Below, one piece after another: positions 54,854-64,000 of a stretch of 64,000 nucleotides of DNA. The notes under the pieces are model-generated. The model was not told the origin of the DNA. It ran no database searches and saw only the letters and a list, made by a program, of their open reading frames with translations. Position numbers and translations under genes: made by a program. Every line of letters starts with the position of its first letter. The stretch's first letter is position 1. This DNA comes from Campylobacterales bacterium (GTDB taxonomy: Bacteria; Campylobacterota; Campylobacteria; Campylobacterales; Sulfurimonadaceae), in assembly GCA_026390165.1 (NCBI GenBank), contig JAPLGM010000011.1:1-64000 (forward strand), given 5' to 3'.

Positions 54854-56488
54854 TTAATAAGCTGAATAATAATAATAATCGAGATTTTTAAAAAAACGAT
54901 TACCAAAAAGAATTACGAATCCCCAAAATACGATCGAACCGATTAAAAGACCGATGACGGCGTATTGGTATCCAAGCAACCGGCTTAAAATCAATCCAAC
55001 AAAAATATTAACGACAAGCCCTACCGCAATCCCTTTTACAACGGATTTGTAACGCGAATAGGAAAAAAAGAAAAGAATATTTGTCAACGCATTGGCAAGG
55101 AACGTATAACTCACCGCCGCAAAACCAAAAATCCATGGTGTCGGCGCGACAAAAAAGACATTAAGAAAATCCCACTGCGTATATTTATTCAGCAAATAAA
55201 TCCCCATATAAACAAAAATAATCACAAAGAAAGAGATAATAAAAAAAATAATATTATATTTTAGGAAAAAAAGTCGATAAAGTTTATTAAATTTATGAGC
55301 TTCGTCATAACGATGGGCAATAATATCGTCATTAACCCGATACATAAATTCATAAATGATCACTTCACTCATCCCGATAAGCAAAATCAAAACGATCAAC
55401 GCCCAGTCCAAACCGATCTCATCACGAACATTAAACCATATAAAATAGGGGAGGAAAGGGGTTGCACTCCACGCAAGAATCCGGTCTGTAATCAAAAAAA
55501 GAAAATAGAGCGATCCATAGATCATATACGGATTAAGCGAATAGAACAATAGCGATGTTCGTGGTTGATCCCCCCCCTCTTTTTCACGACTCTTCTCCGT
55601 GAGCTTTTTAATTCTTCGAAACGCATCCATAAAAATAACAATATTAGAAATAACTAAGGATACCACTTGAGAGACAATAATACCAAAATGAAAAAAAACT
55701 GCATGAAAAATATACACCAAGGCAACCCCAAGGAGAACATAAAGAGCAATTGTCCCATAAAGTTCCATCATATAAAAAATGGCAAATGTCGTAAAGAATA
55801 ATGACAATAATAAATAATAAATAATCATATAAATCATCATATCAGTGGGGATCAATTCAAAAAAAATGTTCATTAAAATCATAATGATACCGACGATAAG
55901 AACTTGTGTAAAAAAAATCTTATACAACTTACGGGTAATCACATAGGCAAGATTATACTCTTCCATTTTGATATAAAAAAGTCCTTTACGCCCAATCGCC
56001 TGAGCAGGTCCTCCCGTAACAACAAGGGCAACGAACGTCCCCATTGCAATCGCCGTTGCTGTCCGGACATCCAACTCCAGACTCGACCACAGTCCATACC
56101 CGATAACCAGCGTAAAAAAAACCTGAATCAACATCGGAAGGGCAAATGCCATCCCTTCAAAATAGTTGACGATAATTCGCTTTACTTTGGAAGGGGGAGC
56201 TTCAAGTTCAAATATTTTAACTTCATATTTATAATCATCAATAAAGACTACCATCATTTTAGCAAACTCAAAAAGATTCTCAAAACCATACATCTCAACT
56301 GCATCGATATCCCGTAACCCATAAATCTCTAAAAGAGCCGTAATTTCCCAATGATTAAGTGGCTTTCCACGTTTGGCTATGATATTCTCGTACAGCGCAC
56401 GCCATTCTCTGACACGCTGAAATGTTATTGAGTTAACAACTGAATTACACAGTGAAGTATCATCCACGCACTCTAAATTCTTTGTCAT
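54854..56488 (-). CDS. pelG: PelG-like exopolysaccharide membrane protein
   Basis: Multi-TM, IVNYFEGMAFALPMLIQVFFTLVIGYGLWSSLELDVRTATAIAMGTFVALVVTGGPAQAIGRKGLFYIKMEEYN; next to PelF. Confidence 0.75.
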   Translation of the reverse strand: MTKNLECVDDTSLCNSVVNSITFQRVREWRALYENIIAKRGKPLNHWEITALLEIYGLRDIDAVEMYGFENLFEFAKMMVVFIDDYKYEVKIFELEAPPSKVKRIIVNYFEGMAFALPMLIQVFFTLVIGYGLWSSLELDVRTATAIAMGTFVALVVTGGPAQAIGRKGLFYIKMEEYNLAYVITRKLYKIFFTQVLIVGIIMILMNIFFELIPTDMMIYMIIYYLLLSLFFTTFAIFYMMELYGTIALYVLLGVALVYIFHAVFFHFGIIVSQVVSLVISNIVIFMDAFRRIKKLTEKSREKEGGDQPRTSLLFYSLNPYMIYGSLYFLFLITDRILAWSATPFLPYFIWFNVRDEIGLDWALIVLILLIGMSEVIIYEFMYRVNDDIIAHRYDEAHKFNKLYRLFFLKYNIIFFIISFFVIIFVYMGIYLLNKYTQWDFLNVFFVAPTPWIFGFAAVSYTFLANALTNILFFFSYSRYKSVVKGIAVGLVVNIFVGLILSRLLGYQYAVIGLLIGSIVFWGFVILFGNRFFKNLDYYYYSAY

Positions 56489-56591
56489 CTATTCCCAATC
56501 AAAACATAATAGTTGAATTGTAACCAATCAATATCGCAATCGGATCGCATTAGTAAAAGGTTTCCAAAAATAGTAAAAAACTTCCGCAATA

Positions 56592-58175
56592 TTACTTATC
56601 CTCATTACTAAATATTTCAGAAAGCTCTGCTTCGAGCTCAGCATTACTCAATTTATCTTCAGAAGGGGTACTTCGATGGTGCACCAGTTCTACACTTGAA
56701 GGCATTTCATAGAGATCTTGATACAAATTACGATAATTAAAAATCATATCCTCAATTCGAAACCCATTCAAAACATGCTCACGCGCCGCAATCCCCATCT
56801 CCTCTCTCATTACCCTATCATTCAAAACCAAAAGAACTTTTTGGGCAAATGTCTTATAATCTTTGGGCTTCACGACAAAGCCAAACCCTTCAAGCACCTC
56901 TTTGGTTCCCCCAACATCCGAAGAGACCATAACCTTCTCACACGCCATCGCCTCAAGTACGACGAAAGGGAATGCCTCCGATATACTCGTAAGCATCACA
57001 ACATCCCCCTCATTGTAGGCTTCAACAGGGTTAGAGGTCAATCCGGAAAATACAAAATTATTTTCTACACCCAATGAGATAACCAAATCTTCGCACACTT
57101 CATAATAAACGGGATCCAGTTTAGGACCATACATTTTAAATAGAACATTCGGGATCTCTTTTGCCACCAATGCGCACGTATGAATATAGCTCTCAATGTC
57201 TTTGAGCGGATCAATCCTAGCCACCATAACGACGGTCGGACGATCACTAGAGGGAATATCAAGCCGCTTAAAACGCTCTGTATCGATACCGTTATAAATA
57301 GTACGTATACGCGATGGTATCGCTCCCCATTGTTCTTCCCAACGCTTATTGTAATTGCATACGGGGGAGATAATATCGGCGTGATAATAGTTAATCCGTG
57401 CCACCATAGTAATAAGATTCATCAAGAACTCTTTGGTACGTAATGGCATTTTGATTCGTGAGGCTTGCAGCATTTGTTCACGAATATAAATACCGTGCTC
57501 CGTCAGAAGGAAACGGCTTCCATGTAATTTTTTGGCAATCAAACAGGGCAGTCCACAAAATGCCGCAGCGGAAGAGTGATAAATATCAGCATACGGGACG
57601 GTGGGCAAAAGGGTAATAAAAAAACGAAACATATACCGCAATGCTTCAACCGTATCATAGACAGAGGGGACATCGCCCTCGGCATTTAGATAAATTTGGG
57701 CAATCTTTTCTTTGAACTTGTCCCACACGAGCTTAGATCGAAACGTCGTATGGTAATCGTACGTCTGAAAAAACCAATAAAACTGAAAGAGTATCTCTCC
57801 GAGTTCCTCCATATCATCCGTGATACCATAGACATGATCCAGTAACGTATCAAAAATAGGGATAAACTGATCATGAATAATAACCTCAGTTGTCCGTATT
57901 TTTGAGTAAAGGATCGATGAAAAAGGGGCTGTTCGAACATATTCGGTAGGTTCTTCCGTTCCCCAAAGCGGTACTTTTATCACATCAATGACGTTAGAGG
58001 GAATCTCATATTTTAGCTTGACGTAAGGGTGCATCATAATCGGCATCAAAATAAAATCAATCTCTTGAAGATTTTGGATCAGCAAATGTGCCCAAACGCT
58101 CACCCCACCAACTTCGTAGGGGTACGTCCCCTCACCTGCCAAAACAATACTAACTTTCCCGGAATTTTCAGACAT
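56592..58175 (-). CDS. pelF: PelF-like glycosyltransferase (GT4)
   Basis: IVLAGEGTYPYEVGGVSVWAHLLIQNL ... LLTEHGIYIREQMLQ ... ARIDPLKDIESYIHTCALV ... SISEAFPFVVLEAMACEKVMVSSDVGGTKEVLEG. Confidence 0.9.
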   Translation of the reverse strand: MSENSGKVSIVLAGEGTYPYEVGGVSVWAHLLIQNLQEIDFILMPIMMHPYVKLKYEIPSNVIDVIKVPLWGTEEPTEYVRTAPFSSILYSKIRTTEVIIHDQFIPIFDTLLDHVYGITDDMEELGEILFQFYWFFQTYDYHTTFRSKLVWDKFKEKIAQIYLNAEGDVPSVYDTVEALRYMFRFFITLLPTVPYADIYHSSAAAFCGLPCLIAKKLHGSRFLLTEHGIYIREQMLQASRIKMPLRTKEFLMNLITMVARINYYHADIISPVCNYNKRWEEQWGAIPSRIRTIYNGIDTERFKRLDIPSSDRPTVVMVARIDPLKDIESYIHTCALVAKEIPNVLFKMYGPKLDPVYYEVCEDLVISLGVENNFVFSGLTSNPVEAYNEGDVVMLTSISEAFPFVVLEAMACEKVMVSSDVGGTKEVLEGFGFVVKPKDYKTFAQKVLLVLNDRVMREEMGIAAREHVLNGFRIEDMIFNYRNLYQDLYEMPSSVELVHHRSTPSEDKLSNAELEAELSEIFSNEDK

Positions 58176-59662
58176 TATTGAGAATCATCACTCAGAAGTT
58201 GAAGTTCAAATCGATTACGTGCTTGACGGATTTGTCCCGATAAGATCTCTTCCTCGACTTCAATCATTTTTTTCATACTTGCCGCATACGAAGAGTAAGG
58301 TTCAAGCCCCCCCTCAAGACGATACTTTGTAATCTTTAAATGGCGTTCCATAAGCTCTTTTTGAACGGATAAAAGCTGTAACATCTGATTTTCACGTTCA
58401 CACTCCACAAAAAGTTTATTCACTCTTGCTACTATTGCCTCTTGTGTAAGGGTAAGGTTACTTTTTTCTCTCAATGCTTCCACCATCTTTTTTTCGACAG
58501 CTAAATCAAGATTATGAGGATTGAGAGGGTGTGTTGCCTGCAAAGAGACGATCCAGTTGGGTCCAGTTGACTTGGATGTCGTCAGGTTGGTTGCTGTATT
58601 GGAATAACCTGCCCCTGCAAATCCATTAAAATTTACCTCCCAATCATTTTTTCCTCTCTCCCCTTGCACTTCCCCTTTTTTTAACCGAAAAAGGGTATCC
58701 GCAAGCTTAACTTGCGAATTTCTTTCGATTGCCGATCGCTGCAACATCTCAACCGATGCAGAGGGCATATCTATATTTGGCCAATCCAAAGCAATATCAC
58801 GATTGGGTGCCATATTCGCGGCTTGTTTAAAAGAGACGGTTGCCGAATATAAATCGTACTGTAACCCTAATACTAGTTTTTCCAAAGCAAGCTGATCAAT
58901 TTTTGCATTGATTTGGTTATAGGCATTATCATTCACCCCATGCTCATGTTTTTGCATGGCCATTCGATAAATATTATCGTTCAAATCCTGATATTTCTTT
59001 AAATAATTTTTACGCCCCTGCAGTTCTAATAGCCGTAAATACAATTCAGCACTGTAGAGTTTCATTTGTTCTTGAATCGATACTTTTTTCACCTTTGCAA
59101 AACGCTCAATAAGCGTTGTATGCTCGTTGAGATAAAAATGACGGTTTCCGTCATACAGGATCTTGTTTGCCTGAATTCCAGCCCGTCCAGAGAGTGTTGT
59201 CCCCAACCCCTCTGTTGGTGTTGGTAGCTGGCTTGCCGAAACCAGCGCTTGAAATGAAAGGATGAAATCGTATCGACTTTGATCGATCAACCCTTGGAGT
59301 TCCTGAAGTTTTGCATCATATCCTCCATTGGATCGATCAGATCCATCGTGCAAGACGAGATCAATGTACTCATTTAAATTAAGCGTTGCTGCAAAATCAC
59401 TTCGCATAATAGGTGTACCCACCGGTTCAACAGAGGAAACTCTTTTCTCAAATCCAATTTTTGGAGCAGCGGTTGATGAAACAAGAGGAGGAGGAGAGTG
59501 GAGAATATTTCTTCTTTCAATACGATTATTATTGTGGATTGGAGAAATTTCAGTTGATTCTCGCTGAAGCGTATTCCTCCGCTTAATGACGTCTGAACCC
59601 TCTAGGGCATAAAGAGTTATAGCCATATTAAACGCCATAAAAAGAGTTATCTTAACACTCAT
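58175..59662 (-). CDS. TolC-family outer-membrane protein
   Basis: Coiled-coil architecture, LALEKLVLGLQYDLYSATVSFKQAANM, RNRFELQLL end. Confidence 0.75.
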   Translation of the reverse strand: MSVKITLFMAFNMAITLYALEGSDVIKRRNTLQRESTEISPIHNNNRIERRNILHSPPPLVSSTAAPKIGFEKRVSSVEPVGTPIMRSDFAATLNLNEYIDLVLHDGSDRSNGGYDAKLQELQGLIDQSRYDFILSFQALVSASQLPTPTEGLGTTLSGRAGIQANKILYDGNRHFYLNEHTTLIERFAKVKKVSIQEQMKLYSAELYLRLLELQGRKNYLKKYQDLNDNIYRMAMQKHEHGVNDNAYNQINAKIDQLALEKLVLGLQYDLYSATVSFKQAANMAPNRDIALDWPNIDMPSASVEMLQRSAIERNSQVKLADTLFRLKKGEVQGERGKNDWEVNFNGFAGAGYSNTATNLTTSKSTGPNWIVSLQATHPLNPHNLDLAVEKKMVEALREKSNLTLTQEAIVARVNKLFVECERENQMLQLLSVQKELMERHLKITKYRLEGGLEPYSSYAASMKKMIEVEEEILSGQIRQARNRFELQLLSDDSQ

Positions 59663-59692
59663 ACTATAGCTCCCATCTTTTATTTAAAAAAT

Positions 59693-60526
59693 TCATTTAT
59701 CAAATTCCAATCTGCTTTGATCCACATTCAACCGAACATTTGGAAGCTCATTTAACGATATATCCGTAACAAGTGGCTGATACCCTTTACTTAAAGCAAT
59801 TTTATAAATTTTTGCCATTTCATGCGGCTCATCTCTCTCCCAATAATCAACACTGTAACGCTCTATTTTATGTTTTGGAAGAAATCTAAAATCATAACTA
59901 AAGAGTGAAAACTCCTTACTCCTAAAATCATAACTGGAAATAGTTGACTCATACAAGAGTGCGTCAATAGGAACCATATCGGCGATTTCAAATCCTCTAT
60001 TAAGCATTAGTTTGAGTGTCGGATACCGTTTTTTAATCGCCTTTATCAAATGAACAATCTCTTCATTAGAAATGTCACGGGCAATTAATGAGTCTACCGT
60101 ATCGAGAAAAAGACCACTATACCCCCCTTCAACAATCGGAGGTATCACGACATTCAATAATAGCTGTTCCCATCGCTTATCCGAAATTTTAATATGATAA
60201 CTGCCCCACTCTTGATTTTTTCCCTCAAGTAACTGATATTTTTTTACTGTATTAAAATAGGAACGACTATTATTTATTTCACCTATACTAAGATAAGCGA
60301 AACTTCGACTACGTAACGCATGAACATCACGGTACAAATCAGGATCTAAAACCACTGTTTTGTATCTCTCGAAATATTTAACGTCATAAGTGTAGCCATA
60401 ATAAATTAAAAGAGGATATTGTGCATGCAACGATGCTGTAAAAAAAATCAAGGTAATATAGCAAACAAAAGAGAGATTCCTAAAAATCGGATTGTAATAT
60501 TTTATCATCATAAAAAAATTCAACAA
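59693..60526 (-). CDS. Endo alpha-1,4-polygalactosaminidase-like hydrolase (GH114 / PelA N-domain-like)
   Basis: IYYGYTYDVKYFERYKTVVLDPDLY ... FAYLSIGEINNSR ... GGYSGLFLDTVDSL ... LNRGFEIADMVPIDALLYESTIS. Confidence 0.75.
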   Translation of the reverse strand: MLNFFMMIKYYNPIFRNLSFVCYITLIFFTASLHAQYPLLIYYGYTYDVKYFERYKTVVLDPDLYRDVHALRSRSFAYLSIGEINNSRSYFNTVKKYQLLEGKNQEWGSYHIKISDKRWEQLLLNVVIPPIVEGGYSGLFLDTVDSLIARDISNEEIVHLIKAIKKRYPTLKLMLNRGFEIADMVPIDALLYESTISSYDFRSKEFSLFSYDFRFLPKHKIERYSVDYWERDEPHEMAKIYKIALSKGYQPLVTDISLNELPNVRLNVDQSRLEFDK

Positions 60527-60562
60527 CTACATCAACATTCGATGCAGTCATCTCGGGTCACA

Positions 60563-61756
60563 TCAATGATTGAAGAGGACAATAGCAAGATTATACTGCG
60601 CACGACTATGTCCTTGCTCTGCAGCTTTACGGTACCACTTAATCGCTTCAGCCTCATTTTTAACAATCCCAGTCCCTTCCGAATAGGCTAACCCAAGATA
60701 AAACTGAGCATCAGCATGTCCTTGTTTAGCAGCTTGCGCATACCATGCAACTGCTTCGGTATCATTTTGCGCTACACCTCGCCCTTGTGTATACATAAGG
60801 GCGAGATTGTATTGAGCGCTTGGGTGTCCTTGTTGTGCGGCCTGAGAAAAAAGAGAAACAGCTTGGGCATCATTTTTTGATACACCTGCTCCTGAAAGGT
60901 AAAGTAAGCCAAGATTGTATTGAGCATCTGCATACCCTTGAGCTGCTGCTTGAGCATACCAATGTGCCGCTTGGGTATCACTTTTCTCAACTCCGTTGCC
61001 TTGAGCATACAAAAGTCCCAAATTATACTGAGCTCGAGGATCACCCTGTTTAGCAGACTTCATAAGCCATTTTGCCACTTCAGAAATATTCCCTGCCTCT
61101 ACTCTCGGAACAGAAGTAGCAACACTTACGGGGAGGGCTACGAATGGTGTCGAAACAATAGGAGTTGTTATAGCCACAGGTACTGGGGCATTAACAATGG
61201 TTGCTGGAACCTGAGGAGATTCAACCTTAGCCTTTTCTTTTTTTCGTTTTTTATGCTTCTTATAAGGAGTAGTTTCAGCAACAAACGGCTTTTGAATTAT
61301 TTGGGGGACAGTACTCTCGACGGGAACACTATCATGGGAATAGCGTGTTTCAAGAATTTTTTTAGCCTCACTATCCCCTTGTTCAGCTGCTTTAGAGAGC
61401 CATTTTTTAGCAAGTATTTCATTCTTTTGCGTCCCTACTCCTGCACCATACATAACGCCCAAATTATATTGAGAGTCTATATGCCCCTGCTCTGCCGCTT
61501 TTTGATACCACTTTAAGGCTTCTGTATCATCTCGATGAACTCCATATCCATTTTCATAAAGGATACCCAAATTGTATTGAGCAGCAGTATTCCCCTTATC
61601 CGCAAGCGGTTGCCAAATTTTAATTGCGCTCGCATAATCTTTATTATCAAACGCTTTTATCCCATCCTCAAATGGTGTTGCCATAAGAATCGATGACAAC
61701 GCAATACTAGCGACAGAAAGACGCAATATGCTAAAAGCAGAAGTTGAAAAATACAT
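60563..61756 (-). CDS. Sel1-like repeat protein
   Basis: Six or more repeats of A-x-x-G-x-x-x-A-Q-Y-N-L-G-x-(L/M)-Y-x-x-G-x-G-V, in two blocks with a lysine/proline linker. Confidence 0.95.
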   Translation of the reverse strand: MYFSTSAFSILRLSVASIALSSILMATPFEDGIKAFDNKDYASAIKIWQPLADKGNTAAQYNLGILYENGYGVHRDDTEALKWYQKAAEQGHIDSQYNLGVMYGAGVGTQKNEILAKKWLSKAAEQGDSEAKKILETRYSHDSVPVESTVPQIIQKPFVAETTPYKKHKKRKKEKAKVESPQVPATIVNAPVPVAITTPIVSTPFVALPVSVATSVPRVEAGNISEVAKWLMKSAKQGDPRAQYNLGLLYAQGNGVEKSDTQAAHWYAQAAAQGYADAQYNLGLLYLSGAGVSKNDAQAVSLFSQAAQQGHPSAQYNLALMYTQGRGVAQNDTEAVAWYAQAAKQGHADAQFYLGLAYSEGTGIVKNEAEAIKWYRKAAEQGHSRAQYNLAIVLFNH

Positions 61757-61838
61757 TAGAATAAGTCCTTGGATGTTTTATAAAATATTTCAATGGGGAA
61801 TCATTTTCCGAAGTATATCGTAATTAAGATTATACTTT

Positions 61839-62360
61839 TTAGTTAAACATAGAAAAAGATTTCAACCGTTGATAAATCCGCTCGAAGTCGGTCGAATAGA
61901 CACGTGTTTCTGCAATCGACGTAATAAAATTGGTATCTCTCTCCCATCGTGGGACGAGGTGCAGATGAATGTGCTCCGCAATCCCTGCCCCCGCCGCTCG
62001 ACCTAGATTCATCCCGATATTTACCCCATGAGCCCCAAACTTCTCCTTGAGCATTTTAACCCCTTTTTGAGCTAAAGCTGTGATATGCAACCATTGTTCC
62101 GCTTCTAATGATTCGAGTGCATCGGTATGATGGTGGGGGATAATCATAAAATGCCCTGGAGTATAGGGGTAGCGGTTCATAACGACAAAACAGTACTCAT
62201 CTCGGTGTAGGACATGATGTTCTTCATCCAACGAGGAATTTTCACTGATATGACAAAAGACACACCCTTCGGATTTGGCTCCTGCTATATACTCCGTGCG
62301 CCAAGGGGCGTATAAAATATTTTCCATAAGACTCTCTCTTTTCTGCCTCAAATGAGGCAA
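61839..62360 (-). CDS. HIT-family protein
   Basis: CVFCHIS ... NRYPYTPGHFMIIPHHHTDALESL ... GAGIAEHIHLHLVPRW. Confidence 0.93.
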   Translation of the reverse strand: MPHLRQKRESLMENILYAPWRTEYIAGAKSEGCVFCHISENSSLDEEHHVLHRDEYCFVVMNRYPYTPGHFMIIPHHHTDALESLEAEQWLHITALAQKGVKMLKEKFGAHGVNIGMNLGRAAGAGIAEHIHLHLVPRWERDTNFITSIAETRVYSTDFERIYQRLKSFSMFN

Positions 62361-62386
62361 GCTTTAGTGCCACAGCGGCAAGCGTA

Positions 62387-62414
62387 GTCAAGCGGGGCTT
62401 TTGCTCCGATTGAC
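62387..62414. terminator. Inverted repeat between MurF-like and HIT genes
   Basis: GTCAAgCGG ... CCGaTTGAC just downstream of the minus-strand 62422 stop. Confidence 0.35.
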
Positions 62415-62421
62415 GTTCAAA

Positions 62422-63861
62422 TCAAATAAAATTCGGTGCATCATTGGCAAAAAGGATAATATCCCCCGCACGTGTCACTTCGCCCAATGTTTTTGTCAAT
62501 TCCGCTTTATTGGAAAGCATTATCTTCTCCCCTACTCGTAATTCACGCTCAAACTGCGCCGCATTCAACGCACCTGTAATAATTGCAATATCAAACACCC
62601 CATTAATTGCATCAATGAGCTCACTATTAAGTTCTACGGTACTCTCCACTAATCCGGGAGTAACAATGACCTTTCTCCCTTTATGGAGTGAACACAATCG
62701 TATCCCCTCTAGCATTCCATCAATATTACCGTTATACCCATCATCAAGGATTATTTTACCCCCTGCATCAATACGCTCTAACCGATGTTCGACACTTTTG
62801 AGATTTTTGACTGCTTGAATCATCTCATCACTGCTCATCCCCATCTCATCGGCAATTAAGAGTGCCGCATTGATATTCATTGTCTGAAATCCACCTAACA
62901 CGGAGGTATGAAAGTGGTTCAACTGATGATGCAACATCAGAGCAAAATCGGTTCCATCGAGAGTAGCATTAAGATCCAGAATAGTATCTCCGAAAAAGGT
63001 CACTTTCTCATGCGGAACATCCGTTACCGACGTGTGGATAAACGCCCGTTTGAGTCGGTTGGAGTGGACAATCTCTAATTTGGTCTGCTGTATCCGTTCC
63101 AGTGTCTTGAAATACTCTAGGTGTTGAGGCCCGACTTTCCCCACAACAACAATTTGAGGATTAAGCAACTGGGTAATAGCATAAATATCCCCTATTTCAC
63201 GTGCCCCTGCTTCGCAGATATACACTTGTGCGTTTGAAGGTAACGATTCATTCACATCACGGATGATGCCACCAAGCGTATTGACACTACGCGGAGTGGC
63301 GTAGACATTGAATTTAGTCGATAAAATCTGAGCGATAAAATTCTTCATCGACGTTTTACCGTAGCTTCCTGTCACACAAATAATCGTTAGATTGGGCAGT
63401 GAAGCTATTTTTTTCTTCGCTTCACGCTTATACGCTTCAAACAAAAATTTCTCTGTTGCCCATGAGAGCCCATATGTTAATGCCAACGGAGCGAAAACGC
63501 TGTACGTTTCACTTAAGCGTGTGAGGGTAAAAATGACGTTTAAAAAGAAACTGATGGCAAAAAGGAGAATCAAAAACCGCTTAACTCGCCATGTCATCAC
63601 CAGTTTCTTATCCAAACGATAATGCCACATTCCCAATAAAGGGAGATACGCCACAAGAACCCATGCACCATGCACCCCTAAAATAGTATAGAGGATAAAA
63701 GGGATAACAAAATAAAGGGCGTGCCACCATGGCTTATGATGACGCAATACCACCCGCTCAATACGGTAATCGTACCATTGAAGATTGGTAATCAAATACC
63801 ATCCTAGTGCCATAACAAAAATGATGTTGGTCGCAAATGCGATAAGATGTGGGGTGTCCAT
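62422..63861 (-). CDS. Mur ligase family protein (MurF-like)
   Basis: ICVTGSYGKTSMKNFIAQIL ... YICEAGAREIGDIYAITQLLNPQIVVVGKVGPQHLEYFKTLERIQQTK ... ILDDGYNGN; N-terminal TM segments. Confidence 0.85.
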   Translation of the reverse strand: MDTPHLIAFATNIIFVMALGWYLITNLQWYDYRIERVVLRHHKPWWHALYFVIPFILYTILGVHGAWVLVAYLPLLGMWHYRLDKKLVMTWRVKRFLILLFAISFFLNVIFTLTRLSETYSVFAPLALTYGLSWATEKFLFEAYKREAKKKIASLPNLTIICVTGSYGKTSMKNFIAQILSTKFNVYATPRSVNTLGGIIRDVNESLPSNAQVYICEAGAREIGDIYAITQLLNPQIVVVGKVGPQHLEYFKTLERIQQTKLEIVHSNRLKRAFIHTSVTDVPHEKVTFFGDTILDLNATLDGTDFALMLHHQLNHFHTSVLGGFQTMNINAALLIADEMGMSSDEMIQAVKNLKSVEHRLERIDAGGKIILDDGYNGNIDGMLEGIRLCSLHKGRKVIVTPGLVESTVELNSELIDAINGVFDIAIITGALNAAQFERELRVGEKIMLSNKAELTKTLGEVTRAGDIILFANDAPNFI

Positions 63862-64000
63862 ATTTTAACCTTTTTTAATAAGTGAAATGTTATTCATTCT
63901 ATCGTCTATCTTGAGTAAAATAGAAACTATTGATAAAGATCATCGACGACCTTCTACAACATCTTTGATTCCATTAACCAAAACATTAAAACTATATGAA

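Noticed and set aside
55904-56317. 137-aa plus-strand ORF opposite pelG
   Set aside because: Antisense to a long membrane-protein gene; His/Asn/Lys-rich shadow composition.
1-64000. CRISPR arrays, rRNA or tRNA genes
   Set aside because: No regularly spaced repeats and no recognisable rRNA or cloverleaf tRNA sequence noticed by eye; a tRNAscan/CRISPR scan would settle it.
63880-64000. Possible gene fragment at the right edge
   Set aside because: Too short and without recognisable motif to call.

Overview
This 64 kb window is a chromosomal segment that looks like a Campylobacterota (epsilonproteobacterial, Sulfuricurvum/Sulfurimonas-like) genome; the lineage is inferred from gene content and protein style. 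From left to right it contains: the 5' part of an IS110-family recombinase gene with a candidate bridge-RNA leader; modE; a small scarred accessory patch (metallophosphoesterase and SbcC-like remnants around an ORF6N gene, an FRG-domain gene, and a structured non-coding stretch at about 5.6-6.06 kb); and an enlarged molybdate operon (mop-modA-porin-methyltransferase-modD-[AAA ATPase + PIN]-mop-modB-modC). These are followed by trmA, fliP, a BrnT/BrnA-like toxin-antitoxin pair, an AbiH-like gene, and housekeeping genes (ychF, thrC, rpoN, lptB, tsaE, trpD). Then come a TonB receptor / small periplasmic protein / GGDEF-EAL operon and a ygiQ gene. The ygiQ 5' end is duplicated on the far side of a 5 kb signalling cassette (NMT1-CheA-like kinase, CheX, CheY, PAS-GGDEF, PAS). 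After that are a NifU-like/ferritin-like pair, UDP-sugar genes, and a long minus-strand exopolysaccharide cluster containing PelF-, PelG- and PelA-hydrolase-like genes with HlyD, TolC and HD-GYP proteins. A HIT protein and a MurF-like ligase close the window. The best candidates for undescribed biology are (1) the ATPase-PIN pair embedded with ATGA overlaps in the mod operon, (2) the non-canonical Pel-like cluster, (3) the signalling cassette flanked by a ygiQ direct repeat, (4) the structured non-coding region at 5.6-6.06 kb, and (5) the IS110 bridge-RNA leader. No database search was run. Family names come from motif recognition.
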